Position numbers and translations under genes: made by a program
Part shown: positions 7,773 through 18,012 of the stretch, one piece after another
Position numbering within the stretch: position 1 is the stretch's first letter
Layout: every line of letters starts with the position of its first letter
Source of the DNA: Erwinia rhapontici
GTDB taxonomy: Bacteria; Pseudomonadota; Gammaproteobacteria; Enterobacterales; Enterobacteriaceae
Length of the DNA stretch: 64,000 bases
Direction: 5' to 3'
Assembly (NCBI RefSeq): GCF_012271765.1
Contig: NZ_VRKO01000015.1
Location: 147,512-211,511, forward strand
The notes under the pieces: model-generated
Database searches by the model: none
What the model saw: the letters and a program-made list of their open reading frames with translations, nothing else
What the model was told of the DNA's origin: nothing

Positions 7773-9164
7773 ATGAACCCATTATCTGAACGTTATCTGA
7801 AAACCGGCGGTGACCCGACTATGCTGCCGGACTATATTTCCCTGAACGATGAAATGAGTAAGTTCGCTCATTCTGCACGGCCGGACGTGGACTGGACTCG
7901 GGTACAAAAATTGTGCCTGGCACTGTTTGAACGCAACGGTGTGGAATTACAGACAGCCGCCTGGTATACCCAGGTTCGCATGCAACTTGCCGGGTTATCC
8001 GGGTTGAACGAAGGCCTGGCGATCCTCGAGGCCCTGATTAGCCATAAGTGGGAAACGCTGTGGCCGAAGCAGGGACACGCGCGGGTGGACATCCTCAGTA
8101 GCCTGAGCCGACGTATCCAGCAACTGATGCGCACGCTTCCGATTAGCTACAGCGACCTTAACCTCAGTCAGTTGTACCAGGCCGAGCATCTGCTCGCGCG
8201 TCTGAATGAAGTATTGGATCGGCGGGAATTAAAACAGCTGAGTCAGTTTGATGTACTGGCCACGTTGATGCACAGCATTGCCATTCGGTTGGAAAACAGT
8301 GACGTGGCGGGAAAAAACAGTACGTCAGTCGCCGGAACTCCTCTGGCGAAGGGCACCAGTAGTACGGTGGCTAAGCTGGACGTGGTGTTACCCGAGCCGG
8401 TTGCAGAATCTCCAGTGCTGACACCGAAGGAAACTGAGGAACCCGTGAGATGGGTCTATGTGGCGCAGTCTAAGGCAGCGATGCAGATACCGTTTAACAA
8501 TATGCCCTGGAAGCCCTTTGCGGCGGGGATGTGCGTCATGCTTGTGCTGGGCAGCGCGGTACAGCTGGGCTGGGATAAGGTATTTCCTCCGGCTCCGCTG
8601 TTGTTGCAGCTGGAAGCGTCCGTTATGCCTCTTGCTACCCCGTTATCGCCCGCTCAGCGTCAGGCTTTGCTTCAGAGTAAGCCGCAACTGGCGGAAAACT
8701 TTGTTGAGCAAACGCAGCAGCAGCTGGAGCGGGTAGAGGGCTACAGCCCTGACTGGTCTTTATCCTATGGCCAGGGGTTAATCAATCAGTTGCAGTCATT
8801 CAAGCCGCAAGATGAGGCTGCAAAAAAGCTGGTACAGAAATGGCAACAGCAGCTCAATGCGGCAGCGTTACCCGAAGATGTGATGAGCGGCTGGCATAAG
8901 GGCATGTCGCAGTTGCAGCAACTGAGTGCGAAGCTGAATACGCTCGACAGCGAGCGCGGGAAATACATTACGGTCAGCGAACTGAAGTCGGTGATATACA
9001 CCGCAAGGCAGGCGTTTAACCGATCGATCCCGGTTGAAGAACAGCTGCGTCTTTACTCGGTCAGCTCTTCTGATATACAGAAACGGCAGACGGAAATGGC
9101 GTTGGAGCAGTTGCAGAAGCGTTACTTCTTGCTGAGTCAGGAAAAAGGAAAAGAGAGTCTGTAA
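7773..9164 (+). CDS. Orphan type VI secretion ImpA_N/VasL-type protein
   Basis: A 463-residue protein whose N-terminal region (about 10-120) reads as the ImpA N-terminal domain of TssA-like proteins: the stretch around RPDVDWTRVQKLCLALFE and the LISHKWETLWP motif are characteristic. A single membrane span lies near 245-265 (PWKPFAAGMCVMLVLGSAV), followed by a helical C-terminal part like the VasL domain. TssA-family proteins organise sheath assembly or cap the sheath at the distal membrane (TagA/VasL types). No other type VI gene (TssB, TssC, Hcp, VgrG, ClpV) is in the window, so it is an orphan here. It ends 3 bp before the tRNA-Phe-derived repeat. Confidence 0.75.
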   Translation: MNPLSERYLKTGGDPTMLPDYISLNDEMSKFAHSARPDVDWTRVQKLCLALFERNGVELQTAAWYTQVRMQLAGLSGLNEGLAILEALISHKWETLWPKQGHARVDILSSLSRRIQQLMRTLPISYSDLNLSQLYQAEHLLARLNEVLDRRELKQLSQFDVLATLMHSIAIRLENSDVAGKNSTSVAGTPLAKGTSSTVAKLDVVLPEPVAESPVLTPKETEEPVRWVYVAQSKAAMQIPFNNMPWKPFAAGMCVMLVLGSAVQLGWDKVFPPAPLLLQLEASVMPLATPLSPAQRQALLQSKPQLAENFVEQTQQQLERVEGYSPDWSLSYGQGLINQLQSFKPQDEAAKKLVQKWQQQLNAAALPEDVMSGWHKGMSQLQQLSAKLNTLDSERGKYITVSELKSVIYTARQAFNRSIPVEEQLRLYSVSSSDIQKRQTEMALEQLQKRYFLLSQEKGKESL

Positions 9165-9166
9165 CC

Positions 9167-9224
9167 CAGAAAGCAAAAAACCCGCCACAGGCGGGTTCTT
9201 CTAAATATGGTGCCCGGACTCGGA
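9167..9224 (-). repeat. Direct repeat copy 1: tRNA-Phe 3' end plus terminator
   Basis: This 58-bp segment is identical to 9334-9391. On the minus strand it holds the last 17 bases of tRNA-Phe including CCA, a short A/T spacer and a Rho-independent terminator (GGCGGGTT stem, T6 run). It contains no complete tRNA. Confidence 0.95.
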
Positions 9225-9328
9225 CAAAAACGCCGGGAGCGTTTTTGCATGGCGCTTCAGCGCCAGCCCCGGAGGGGCGAGTCTCATGGATGAGACGAGT
9301 AATCGAACGCAGTTCGATGGAGAGTCCG
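9215..9328 (-). ncRNA. Putative structured RNA: five tandem hairpins inside a closing stem
   Basis: Five perfect short-loop hairpins run back to back at 9225-9247 (9-bp stem), 9250-9265 (6), 9266-9278 (5), 9281-9296 (7) and 9302-9318 (7). CGGACT at 9215-9220 can pair with AGTCCG at 9323-9328 and would close them into one multibranched structure. It lies between the two tRNA-Phe 3'-end repeats, in the path of tRNA readthrough. The layout recalls the rtT RNA repeats downstream of E. coli tyrT. Expression as an RNA is inferred. Confidence 0.45.
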
Positions 9329-9333
9329 TAGCG

Positions 9334-9391
9334 CAGAAAGCAAAAAACCCGCCACAGGCGGGTTCTTCTAAATATGGTGCCCGGACTCGGA
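9334..9391 (-). repeat. Direct repeat copy 2: overlaps the tRNA-Phe gene
   Basis: Second copy of the 58-bp repeat, 167 bp from the first. Here it is continuous with the complete tRNA-Phe gene (its last 17 bases lie at 9375-9391) and supplies the gene's terminator. Confidence 0.95.
9339..9364 (-). terminator. tRNA-Phe terminator
   Basis: AACCCGCC 9346-9353 pairs with GGCGGGTT 9357-9364 over a 3-base loop, and is followed on the minus strand by a T6 run. An identical copy lies at 9172-9197 and also sits just past the VasL-type gene. Confidence 0.85.
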
Positions 9392-9450
9392 ATCGAACCA
9401 AGGACACGGGGATTTTCAATCCCCTGCTCTACCGACTGAGCTATCCGGGC
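9375..9450 (-). tRNA. tRNA-Phe (GAA)
   Basis: A 76-base gene starting GCCCGGATAGCTCAG on the minus strand, with the anticodon arm GGGGATTGAAAATCCCC (anticodon GAA), the T arm GGTTCGATTCC and an encoded CCA. It appears identical to enterobacterial pheU/pheV, a common target for genomic-island integration. The genes 3' of it (VasL-type and small proteins) are therefore candidates for island cargo, though no integrase is in view. Confidence 0.98.
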
Positions 9451-9460
9451 AACGGGGCGC

Positions 9461-9489
9461 ATTAAACCGTAAAGGCCGTTCGGCGTCAA
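9461..9489 (-). promoter_or_regulatory. Sigma-70 promoter of tRNA-Phe
   Basis: TTGACG (9489-9484) and TTTAAT (9466-9461) are separated by exactly 17 bp, and a GC-rich discriminator (GCGCCCC) follows, as at stringently controlled stable-RNA promoters. Confidence 0.75.
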
Positions 9490-9559
9490 CGGCTTTGTCA
9501 TAAAAAAGTCGTAAAATCCTGCCGACTGCCTGCTTTTTACCCTGATACGGCAAAGTGCT

Positions 9560-10138
9560 TTAGCTTAACGCCCCATTTTTGCGGCACAAAGCAATGGTCA
9601 GTACGTCTTCTGCCAGGCGGCGGGCGTTTTCCACTTCCTGCACCTTGCGCTTCACCAGCAGACGGGACAGACAGCCCTCCAGAATCAACTCCATCTGATG
9701 TGCCACCAGCTCAGGATTATCGGTTTCCAGCTCGCTCAACAGGGCATGAGTATATTGCCAGGATGCCTGTTTTTGCAGTTCCGCAATTTCGTGGATCGGA
9801 TGGTCCGGTTGCGGGTAGAAACTACAGGCGGCAATAAACAGACAGCCGGGATAGCGTTGATTATTGACGGCTTCTGCCAGCACCTGATAACGGGCCATCA
9901 GTTTTTTCTGCGGGCTGAGGCTGTCGTCCAGCAGCAGCTTACGTCGCCAGACTTCAATCTGCTGCCCGTGATAGCGTAGCGCGTCATACAGCAACGCATC
10001 GCGATCCGGCCAGAAGCGCTGAAGTTCTTGTTCGCTGCATCCCAATTCTTCCGCCATCATGGCAAGAGAAGTGGTGGCGGCGAGTCCGTTCAGCTCAAGG
10101 ATGCCAAGAGCCTGTTCCAGTACCTGTTCACGCTGCAC
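9560..10138 (-). CDS. yjdC: TetR-family transcriptional regulator YjdC
   Basis: A 192-residue protein clearly matching E. coli YjdC, which also lies just downstream of dsbD. An N-terminal helix-turn-helix (about 10-50) is followed by conserved blocks: RFWPDRDALLYDALRY, RYPGCLFIAACSFYP and LILEGCLSRLLV. The frame opens at an ATG at 10165, but the GTG at 10138 follows GAGGAGAAG and matches the start of the E. coli protein, so I prefer it. It is 40 bp behind dsbD and probably co-transcribed. The targets are not evident from this locus. Confidence 0.85.
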   Translation of the reverse strand: MQREQVLEQALGILELNGLAATTSLAMMAEELGCSEQELQRFWPDRDALLYDALRYHGQQIEVWRRKLLLDDSLSPQKKLMARYQVLAEAVNNQRYPGCLFIAACSFYPQPDHPIHEIAELQKQASWQYTHALLSELETDNPELVAHQMELILEGCLSRLLVKRKVQEVENARRLAEDVLTIALCRKNGALS

Positions 10139-10178
10139 GTCCTTCTCCTCGTTTAGCTTTATCAAAATCTAGTGTCGT

Positions 10179-11897
10179 TTACTGTGCCAGTTTCTGCAAA
10201 TGCGCCCGAAACGCCGCCGGTTTCATAAACCCGGTCACGCGTGAGCCCGGGATTTCATGGCCCTGTGCATCAAAGAAAAGCAGGGTGGGCAAGCCCAGGA
10301 CATTCAGATGGTTCAGCAGGGCGCTGTCGCTGGCGTTACTGGCAGTGACATCTGCCTGCAATAACTGCATGTGGCCAAAGGCCGCCTGCACTTGCGGATC
10401 GCTGAAAGTGTATTTCTCAAATTCTTTGCAGGCCACGCACCAGTCGGCATACAGGTCGAGCATCGTGAGGTTGCCGCCCGCATTGCTTGTTAGCCGTTGA
10501 TTGAGCTGCTCAACGCTACTGATTCGGGTAAACGTTAACTGTGGGCCCGCTTCCTGCTGGGCAGCACTGCCAAACGCCCAATCTTGCAAGGGACGGGCAA
10601 CAATCAACATGATGCCTAACAGCAGAATTTGCAGCACGCGCAGCCAGCCACGCTGGCTTTTCAGGCTGCTGATAAACGCCCATCCGAAGAAGGCGACGGC
10701 CAGCAGGCTCCAGAGGCGCAATCCCCAGGTGTCGCCGACCACCCGCTCCAGCAGGAAGACCGGGAGAGCCAGGATCACAAAGCCAAAACCCTCTTTTACC
10801 GTCTGCATCCACGGGCCACTTTTCGGCAGCAGGCGGTTGCCGAACAGCGTAATGGCGACCAGCGGCAGACCCATACCCAGCGCATACAGATACAGCGTTC
10901 CGGCACCGGCCAGCATATTGCCACTCTGAGCGATGTACAGCAGGATAGCGCTCAGCGGGGCAGTGGTGCAGGGCGAGCAAATCAGCCCGGCCAGCGCACC
11001 CATCAGGAAGACGCCCGGCAGTGAGCCGCCCTGCTGACGGTTACTCCACAGCGTCAGACGGGTCTGCAATGAAGAGGGGAGTTGCAGGGTGAACAGGCCA
11101 AACATCGACAAGGCCAGCAGAATAAACAGCACAGAAAGTCCGATCAGCACGGCGGGTGCCTGAAGCGCGGCCTGGAAGCGTAGCCCGGCGGCCGCCACGA
11201 CAATGCCCATCAGGGTGTAGGTCAGCGCCATGCCCTGTACATAGACCATCGCCAGCGCAAACAGGCGAGCCAGACTGTAGCGGCGATTGCCGCCGAGGAT
11301 AATCCCCGAGATTAACGGATACATCGGCAGTACGCAGGGCGTGAACGCTACGCCAATGCCGATCAGCAGTGCCCACAGCGGTGAGAAGGGCAAGCTGTTG
11401 CTGCCGGACGTCTCTGAGGCAGTGGCAGGTACCGGTGTGGCTTCCGGCGTGCTATGCGCCGCCACTGCATCCAGCGGCACGGTGCGTGTCTCCGGCGGAT
11501 AACAAAATCCCGCTGCGGCACACCCCTGATAGACCACCGTCATTTGCGCGCCTGCAGCGGCTTGCCTGAGGGTGAAAGGCAGCGTCAGGCTGTCCGGATA
11601 AATTTCCGTTTTGCCATAGAACTCGTCTTCATGCGGTTTGCCTGCGGGCAGACTCCACTCGGCGAGCGTCGCGCCCTGCACGCTGATCTTTATCTGCTGG
11701 CGATACAGGTAGTAGCCCGGTTTGATCTGCCAGTTGAGGGTGAGAATGTCGTTTTTTTGTGTGAAATCAAAAGCGAAGGCCTGATTGACCGTCACAAACT
11801 GGCTGTTGTTGTTGTGGCCGAACAGCGACGCGCTGGCGTTCACGCTGAACAGGCTGGCAAACAGCAGGAAAATAAAGGGGATAAGTCGCTGAGTCAT
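10179..11897 (-). CDS. dsbD: Thiol:disulfide interchange protein DsbD
   Basis: Inner-membrane electron relay that carries reducing power from cytosolic thioredoxin to periplasmic DsbC, DsbG and CcmG. The 572-residue product has a signal peptide ([18 protein letters not shown]) and all three redox pairs: GCAAAGFC in the alpha domain (Cys126/132), TPC and SPC in the eight-helix beta domain (Cys188/310), and WCVAC in the thioredoxin-like gamma domain (Cys487/490). Upstream in-frame ATGs at 11960 and 11918 give no signal peptide at the N-terminus; ATG 11897 follows GGAGAG. cutA, its upstream partner in E. coli, is absent. Confidence 0.97.
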   Translation of the reverse strand: MTQRLIPFIFLLFASLFSVNASASLFGHNNNSQFVTVNQAFAFDFTQKNDILTLNWQIKPGYYLYRQQIKISVQGATLAEWSLPAGKPHEDEFYGKTEIYPDSLTLPFTLRQAAAGAQMTVVYQGCAAAGFCYPPETRTVPLDAVAAHSTPEATPVPATASETSGSNSLPFSPLWALLIGIGVAFTPCVLPMYPLISGIILGGNRRYSLARLFALAMVYVQGMALTYTLMGIVVAAAGLRFQAALQAPAVLIGLSVLFILLALSMFGLFTLQLPSSLQTRLTLWSNRQQGGSLPGVFLMGALAGLICSPCTTAPLSAILLYIAQSGNMLAGAGTLYLYALGMGLPLVAITLFGNRLLPKSGPWMQTVKEGFGFVILALPVFLLERVVGDTWGLRLWSLLAVAFFGWAFISSLKSQRGWLRVLQILLLGIMLIVARPLQDWAFGSAAQQEAGPQLTFTRISSVEQLNQRLTSNAGGNLTMLDLYADWCVACKEFEKYTFSDPQVQAAFGHMQLLQADVTASNASDSALLNHLNVLGLPTLLFFDAQGHEIPGSRVTGFMKPAAFRAHLQKLAQ

Positions 11898-12005
11898 AAC
11901 GGGTCTTGCTCTCTCCATGTGGGACCGGCCGGACGGCAAAGGGAGATGATAGCATGGCACCGTGAGTTTCGGGGGGTCGGGCAGGTCGGCCTCTACAGGA
12001 TCCAG

Positions 12006-12032
12006 GGGCCGATCATTTTTTCCGATCGGCCC
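12006..12032 (-). terminator. Hairpin downstream of dcuA (possible terminator)
   Basis: GGGCCGATC 12006-12014 pairs with GATCGGCCC 12024-12032 around a T-rich loop. It lies just past the dcuA stop. There is no U-tract after the stem, so Rho-independent function is uncertain. A near-identical loop and inner stem occur at 30964-30990. Confidence 0.4.
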
Positions 12033-12041
12033 GGGGAGAGA

Positions 12042-13343
12042 TTAGAGAATAATGCCACCCAACAGGAAACCAAACGCCACCGACAGCACAATGGCCAGCG
12101 TGCCAGGGATCAGGAACGAGTGGTTAAACACAAAACGGCCGATACGCGTGGAGCCGGTATCGTCCATTTCCACCGCGGCCAGCAGCGTAGGGTAGGTCGG
12201 CAGCACAAAGAGAGCGGATACCGCCGCAAATGATGCCACCGCAGTGACCGGGGAAACACCCAGCATCAGGGCTGCCGGCATCAGCGCTTTGGTGGTTGCC
12301 GCCTGCGAGTAAAGCAGCGTTGAGGCAAAGAACAGGATCACAGCCAGCATCCATGGATAATCGTGCAGCAACTCACCTGCCACCTGCTGGATATCGCCGA
12401 TGTGGGCTTTGACAAACGTATCCCCCAGCCAGGCAACGCCGAGTACGCAGACGCAGGCACTCATGCCGGATTTAAAGGTGCTGGCACTGAGAATTTCACC
12501 GGTATCAATCTTGCAGGTTAAGCAGATCAGCGCGGCAACGGTCAACATAAACACCACGATGGCTTCATTACGCGGCAGCACCGGGTTTTGAATCAGGCCA
12601 ACCGCATCGCTGATCGCGGTGGCGTACAGTACCACGGCGACAATGCCGACCAGCAGCAACAGTACTGAGCGCCTGGCTCCCGGTTTTTCTTTAAACTTGC
12701 TGGCCCCACGCAGGGCCACTTCGCCTTTTGCCAGCCGGGCCTGATATACCGGATCATCCTTCAGCTCTTTACCAAGGAAGTTGGTGAGCAGCGCAGCGAT
12801 AAAGATAGCCGCCATCGTGGAGGGGATCGCAACCGCCAGCAGCATCAGGTAGCTGATGCCTTTGGGTTCGAGGATGCCCGCCATAAACACCACGGCCGCT
12901 GAAATTGGCGAGGCGGTGATGGCAATCTGCGAAGAGACCACGGCAATCGACAGCGGACGGGAAGGGCGTATGCCCTGTTCTTTGGCCACCTCGGCAATCA
13001 CCGGCAGCGTGGAGAACGCGGTGTGCCCGGTCCCCGCCAGCAGGGTCATCACATAAGTCACCAGCGGTGCCAGCAGGGTGATATAGCGCGGATGTTTACG
13101 CAACAGCCGCTCGGCCAGATTGACCAGATAATCCATCCCGCCAGCAACCTGCATCGCGGCGATAGCGGCAATAACGCCCATAATGATTTCGATAACGTCG
13201 AACGGGATGGCACCCGGTTTGATTTGAAATCCCAGGGTGAGAATCAGCACCCCGAGACCTCCGGCAAAGCCGATGCCGATCCCTCCCAGCCGGCTTCCCA
13301 GATAGATCGCGGCAAAGACGACGATAAGCTCAGGTAATAACAT
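12042..13343 (-). CDS. dcuA: Anaerobic C4-dicarboxylate antiporter DcuA
   Basis: A 433-residue, mostly hydrophobic inner-membrane transporter of the Dcu family that exchanges aspartate, fumarate, malate or succinate. The start LLPELIVVFAAIYLGSRLGG and the segments LLAGTGHTAFSTLPVIAEVA and SQIAITASPISAAVVF match DcuA. It follows aspA by 116 bp on the same strand, as in E. coli, coupling aspartate uptake to deamination and fumarate/succinate exchange. With frdABCD further along, the window carries a full aspartate-to-succinate fumarate respiration route. Confidence 0.96.
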   Translation of the reverse strand: MLLPELIVVFAAIYLGSRLGGIGIGFAGGLGVLILTLGFQIKPGAIPFDVIEIIMGVIAAIAAMQVAGGMDYLVNLAERLLRKHPRYITLLAPLVTYVMTLLAGTGHTAFSTLPVIAEVAKEQGIRPSRPLSIAVVSSQIAITASPISAAVVFMAGILEPKGISYLMLLAVAIPSTMAAIFIAALLTNFLGKELKDDPVYQARLAKGEVALRGASKFKEKPGARRSVLLLLVGIVAVVLYATAISDAVGLIQNPVLPRNEAIVVFMLTVAALICLTCKIDTGEILSASTFKSGMSACVCVLGVAWLGDTFVKAHIGDIQQVAGELLHDYPWMLAVILFFASTLLYSQAATTKALMPAALMLGVSPVTAVASFAAVSALFVLPTYPTLLAAVEMDDTGSTRIGRFVFNHSFLIPGTLAIVLSVAFGFLLGGIIL

Positions 13344-13394
13344 AAGGTGTTCCTTAATTTTTTTGCTAATAAACCGTTAAAATTTTGTGTGCTG

Positions 13395-13437
13395 TGAAAA
13401 GTAAAAAGGCACGGTGTTCGGGTGAACAACGTGCCTT
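13395..13437 (-). terminator. Terminator between aspA and dcuA
   Basis: AAGGCACG 13406-13413 pairs with CGTGCCTT 13430-13437, with an inner GTTC/GAAC pair, followed by a T-rich run on the minus strand. Partial readthrough would allow aspA-dcuA co-transcription. Confidence 0.7.
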
Positions 13438-13459
13438 AAAAAGTTAGATATCCGGTCTG

Positions 13460-14896
13460 TTATTGTTCGTTTTCATCGGTATAGCGTTTTGCTTTGTACA
13501 CCGGGAACATCAGGTTCTGCGTAGAGAAAATATCATCCAGCTCGCTTTCGGTCAGTAAACCGCGCTCCAGTACCACTTCCCGCACGCTCTTACCGGTTTC
13601 GGCGCAGATCTTGCCGACGATATCGCCATTATGGTGGCCGATATACGGGTTGAGGTAGGTGACAATACCGATGGAATTAAACACGTAGGCTTCGCACACC
13701 GCTTTGTTGGCGGTAATGCCATCGACGCATTTTTCCAGCAGGTTGTAGCAGGCGTTGGTCAAAATATGAATGGACTCAAACATCGCCTGTCCGATGACCG
13801 GTTCCATCACGTTCAGCTGGAGCTGGCCCGCTTCAGAAGCCATCGTCACCGTAATATCGTTGCCGATGACCTTGAAGCACACCTGATTGACGACCTCAGG
13901 GACGACCGGGTTAACCTTGGCAGGCATGATTGAAGAGCCAGCCTGTAATTCCGGCAGGTTAATTTCGTTCAGGCCAGCGCGTGGGCCGGAGGAGAGCAGA
14001 CGCAGGTCATTACAGATTTTCGACAGCTTAACCGCCAGGCGTTTCAGCGAACTGTGCACCATCACGTAGGCACCGCAGTCGGAGGTGGCTTCGATCAGGT
14101 CTTCTGCCGGCACGCAGGCCAGGCCGCTGACTTCTGCCAGCTTCTGTACGGCCAGCTGTTGATAGCCGTCCGGTGTATTCAGACGAGTACCAATGGCGGT
14201 CGCGCCCAGGTTGACTTCCAGCAGCAGTTCGGCGGTGCGCAGAATGCTGCGGATCTCTTCATTCAGCAGCACGTTAAAGGCATGGAATTCCTGGCCAAGT
14301 GTCATCGGCACGGCATCCTGAAGCTGGGTACGGCCCATTTTCAGGATGGTGTTAAATTCCACCGCTTTCCGCTGGAAGCCTTCACTCAGCTGGCCGATAG
14401 CGTCCAGCAGTTTCAAAATGGAGCTGTAAACCGCGATGCGGAACCCGGTTGGGTAGGCATCGTTGGTGGACTGGCATTTGTTTACGTGGTCATTCGGATT
14501 GAGGTACTGATACTCTCCTTTCTGATGCCCCATCAACTCGAGGCCAATATTGGCCAGCACTTCGTTGGTGTTCATGTTTACCGAGGTGCCAGCCCCCCCC
14601 TGGTAAACGTCGATCGGGAACTGATCCATACACCGGCCGTTGTTCAGCACTTCATCACAGGCACTGATAATGGTGTTTGCCACGTTGCGCGGGATAGTTT
14701 GTAGCTCTTTATTCGCCAGCGCCGCCGCTTTTTTAACCATGACCATACCGCGTACAAATTCAGGGATGTCACTGATTTTGTTGTTGCTGATATAGAAGTT
14801 TTCAATCGCACGCAGAGTATGAACACCGTAGTAAGCATCCGCGGGGACTTCACGCATACCTAACAGGTCTTCTTCGATACGAATGTTATTAGTCAT
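13460..14896 (-). CDS. aspA: Aspartate ammonia-lyase (aspartase)
   Basis: Cytosolic enzyme that deaminates L-aspartate to fumarate and ammonia. The 478 residues match E. coli AspA in length, starting [13 protein letters not shown]. The fumarase/aspartase superfamily signature [11 protein letters not shown] is present at about 320-330, holding the flexible catalytic serine loop, and TNDAYPTG and [10 protein letters not shown] mark the other active-site regions. It feeds fumarate to the fumarate reductase encoded at 26325-29615. A perfect CRP site lies about 212 bp upstream, consistent with catabolite control known for this gene. Confidence 0.97.
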   Translation of the reverse strand: MTNNIRIEEDLLGMREVPADAYYGVHTLRAIENFYISNNKISDIPEFVRGMVMVKKAAALANKELQTIPRNVANTIISACDEVLNNGRCMDQFPIDVYQGGAGTSVNMNTNEVLANIGLELMGHQKGEYQYLNPNDHVNKCQSTNDAYPTGFRIAVYSSILKLLDAIGQLSEGFQRKAVEFNTILKMGRTQLQDAVPMTLGQEFHAFNVLLNEEIRSILRTAELLLEVNLGATAIGTRLNTPDGYQQLAVQKLAEVSGLACVPAEDLIEATSDCGAYVMVHSSLKRLAVKLSKICNDLRLLSSGPRAGLNEINLPELQAGSSIMPAKVNPVVPEVVNQVCFKVIGNDITVTMASEAGQLQLNVMEPVIGQAMFESIHILTNACYNLLEKCVDGITANKAVCEAYVFNSIGIVTYLNPYIGHHNGDIVGKICAETGKSVREVVLERGLLTESELDDIFSTQNLMFPVYKAKRYTDENEQ

Positions 14897-15264
14897 GAGA
14901 ACCTTCTTTAAAGGAATACCGGTAAAATCATCACAATTTAAGTGCCTGTTTCTGCGGTCGACATCCAGAGAATATCGGGCCGGAGAACGGCTGCCGCAAG
15001 ATTTTATCTGTTTGCGTCACACCGAGCACGATCATATTCTGTCGTGATGCAAAAGCCTGAAGCCAGATCACTTAAACTGCCTGCCATATCAAACAGTTTC
15101 AATGATATGTGATCGTACTCACAATGAAAGGTGTCGCATCTATTTCAACATTTCCCGTTGAAAAAGGAGCTCCTCGCTCCCACCTTCTATACTATCGGTC
15201 ACTACGATCGCCATTTTATGCCGCCGTGCACTCTGCAGGGGGGCCATTGATACAGGAGAATACG
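14897..15264. other. aspA-fxsA divergent intergenic region
   Basis: The 368 bp between the two divergent genes contain a perfect CRP site (listed separately) and presumably both promoters. An in-frame extension of fxsA from 15109 crosses the CRP site and lacks homology to FxsA, so I treat it as noncoding. Confidence 0.6.
15108..15123. promoter_or_regulatory. CRP-cAMP binding site
   Basis: TGTGA-TCGTAC-TCACA is a perfect match to the CRP core consensus TGTGA-N6-TCACA. It lies 212 bp upstream of aspA and 142 bp upstream of fxsA; aspA control by CRP is established in E. coli. Confidence 0.75.
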
Positions 15265-15726
15265 GTGCGCTGGTTACCGTTCTTAGTAATATTTGCCCTG
15301 GTATGGATCGAGATTTCTCTCTTCATTCAGGTTGCCCATGTGATGGGCGTGTTGATGACCATGCTACTGGTGATCTTCACTTCCTGCATTGGCATTTCTC
15401 TGGTGAAAAACCAGGGGATGAAAAACTTTATGCTGATGCAACAGAAGCTGAATGCGGGCGAAAGCCCGGCGGCAGAGATGATCAAGAGTGTCTCGCTGGT
15501 GCTGGCGGGTTTCCTGCTGTTACTGCCAGGCTTCTTTACTGACTTCATTGGTCTGCTGCTGCTGTTGCCTCCGGTACAAAAGCATCTGACGCTGAAGCTG
15601 ATGCCGCATCTGAAAGTCTGGGGCGGTGGGGGCGCTGCGCCTGATAGCGGGTTTACCGTTGATGGTGAATACGAGCGTAAAGAATCGAATCTGATTGAGC
15701 ATGACCGCAACGACGACAGGCGTTAA
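15265..15726 (+). CDS. fxsA: FxsA membrane protein (phage T7 exclusion suppressor)
   Basis: A 153-residue inner-membrane protein of the FxsA family; overproduction of the E. coli protein relieves F-plasmid exclusion of phage T7. The start is the GTG at 15265, preceded by AGGAGA, which gives VRWLPFLVIFALVWIEIS in register with E. coli. Two membrane regions (about 3-45 and 75-105) surround the conserved NQGMKNFMLMQQKLNAGESP, followed by LLLLPGFFTDFIGLLLLLPP and a polar cytoplasmic tail. The gene sits between aspA and groESL as in E. coli. Confidence 0.92.
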   Translation: MRWLPFLVIFALVWIEISLFIQVAHVMGVLMTMLLVIFTSCIGISLVKNQGMKNFMLMQQKLNAGESPAAEMIKSVSLVLAGFLLLLPGFFTDFIGLLLLLPPVQKHLTLKLMPHLKVWGGGGAAPDSGFTVDGEYERKESNLIEHDRNDDRR

Positions 15727-15732
15727 TGTTTT

Positions 15733-15776
15733 GCCCGTCAATCACGGCGCTTTCCTGACGGGGCGCCGTTTTTTTT
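15733..15776 (+). terminator. fxsA terminator
   Basis: ACGGCGC 15744-15750 pairs with GCGCCGT 15763-15769, followed by a run of eight T. A competing outer pair CCCGTCA/TGACGGG overlaps it. Confidence 0.75.
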
Positions 15777-15843
15777 GCCTGCCGAACAGGATGTACAAAA
15801 AAACACCTAAAGAGGCAGTTAACAAAAAAAATTACTTCTGGCC

Positions 15844-15872
15844 CTTGAAAGGCCTCCTCGGCGGCCGCATCT
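15844..15872 (+). promoter_or_regulatory. Sigma-32 heat-shock promoter of groESL
   Basis: CTTGAAA (15844-15850) and CCGCATCT (15865-15872) are separated by 14 bp, close to the sigma-32 consensus CTTGAAA-N13/14-CCCATNT. The start of groES follows 80 bp later. Confidence 0.75.
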
Positions 15873-15951
15873 CTTCCGTCACGAGGCCGGTAGCCAATGC
15901 AGCCCGGCTTTCATCCCAAAACTGATTGGACTTCTCAAAGGAGAGCTAACA

Positions 15952-16245
15952 ATGAAAATTCGTCCATTGCACGATCGTGTTATCGTCAAGCGTAAAGAAG
16001 TTGAATCCAAATCTGCAGGTGGCATCGTGCTGACCGGTTCTGCGGCGGGTAAATCTACTCGTGGCGAAATCCTGGCTGTTGGCAACGGTCGCATCCTGGA
16101 AAATGGCGAAGTGAAGCCATTGGACGTGAAAGTAGGTGATGTGGTCATCTTCAGCGAAGGCTACGGCGCGAAAACTGAAAAAATCGACAACGAAGAAGTT
16201 CTGATCATCTCAGAAAACGACATTCTGGCGATTGTTGAAGCGTAA
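15952..16245 (+). CDS. groES: Co-chaperonin GroES
   Basis: The 97-residue, 10-kDa lid of the GroEL chamber; seven subunits cap a GroEL ring in the cytosol. It starts [16 protein letters not shown], with the mobile loop near [13 protein letters not shown] (about 20-32) that docks on GroEL. AAAGGAGAG stands before the ATG. It is the first gene of the two-gene heat-shock operon, 47 bp ahead of groEL, behind a sigma-32 promoter. Codon use is strongly biased, as expected for an abundant protein. Confidence 0.98.
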   Translation: MKIRPLHDRVIVKRKEVESKSAGGIVLTGSAAGKSTRGEILAVGNGRILENGEVKPLDVKVGDVVIFSEGYGAKTEKIDNEEVLIISENDILAIVEA

Positions 16246-16256
16246 TTAACGCGTAA

Positions 16257-17936
<1,680 letters not shown>

Positions 17937-17976
17937 TCCCCCCGCGCTCCACTGCCCTTAGCGGTACGTGATGCAG

Positions 17977-18012
17977 AACGCCCCGTCAGTTTGCGCTGAC
18001 GGGGCGTTTTTT
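17977..18012 (+). terminator. groESL terminator
   Basis: A 13-bp stem (AACGCCCCGTCAG 17977-17989 with CTGACGGGGCGTT 17996-18008) is followed by a T run. It also overlaps the end of the convergent usher gene. Confidence 0.9.

Noticed and set aside
9167..9391. Certain attL/attR of an integrated prophage
   Set aside because: Only 167 bp separate the copies and no integrase or phage gene is present, so at most a relic; kept only as one hypothesis.
9061..9501. 146-codon minus-strand frame crossing tRNA-Phe
   Set aside because: It runs through a tRNA gene and both terminator copies; its internal peptide repeats simply translate the DNA repeat.
15109..15264. N-terminal extension of fxsA
   Set aside because: The extension crosses a perfect CRP site, lacks homology, and the GTG at 15265 has a good ribosome site in register with E. 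coli.
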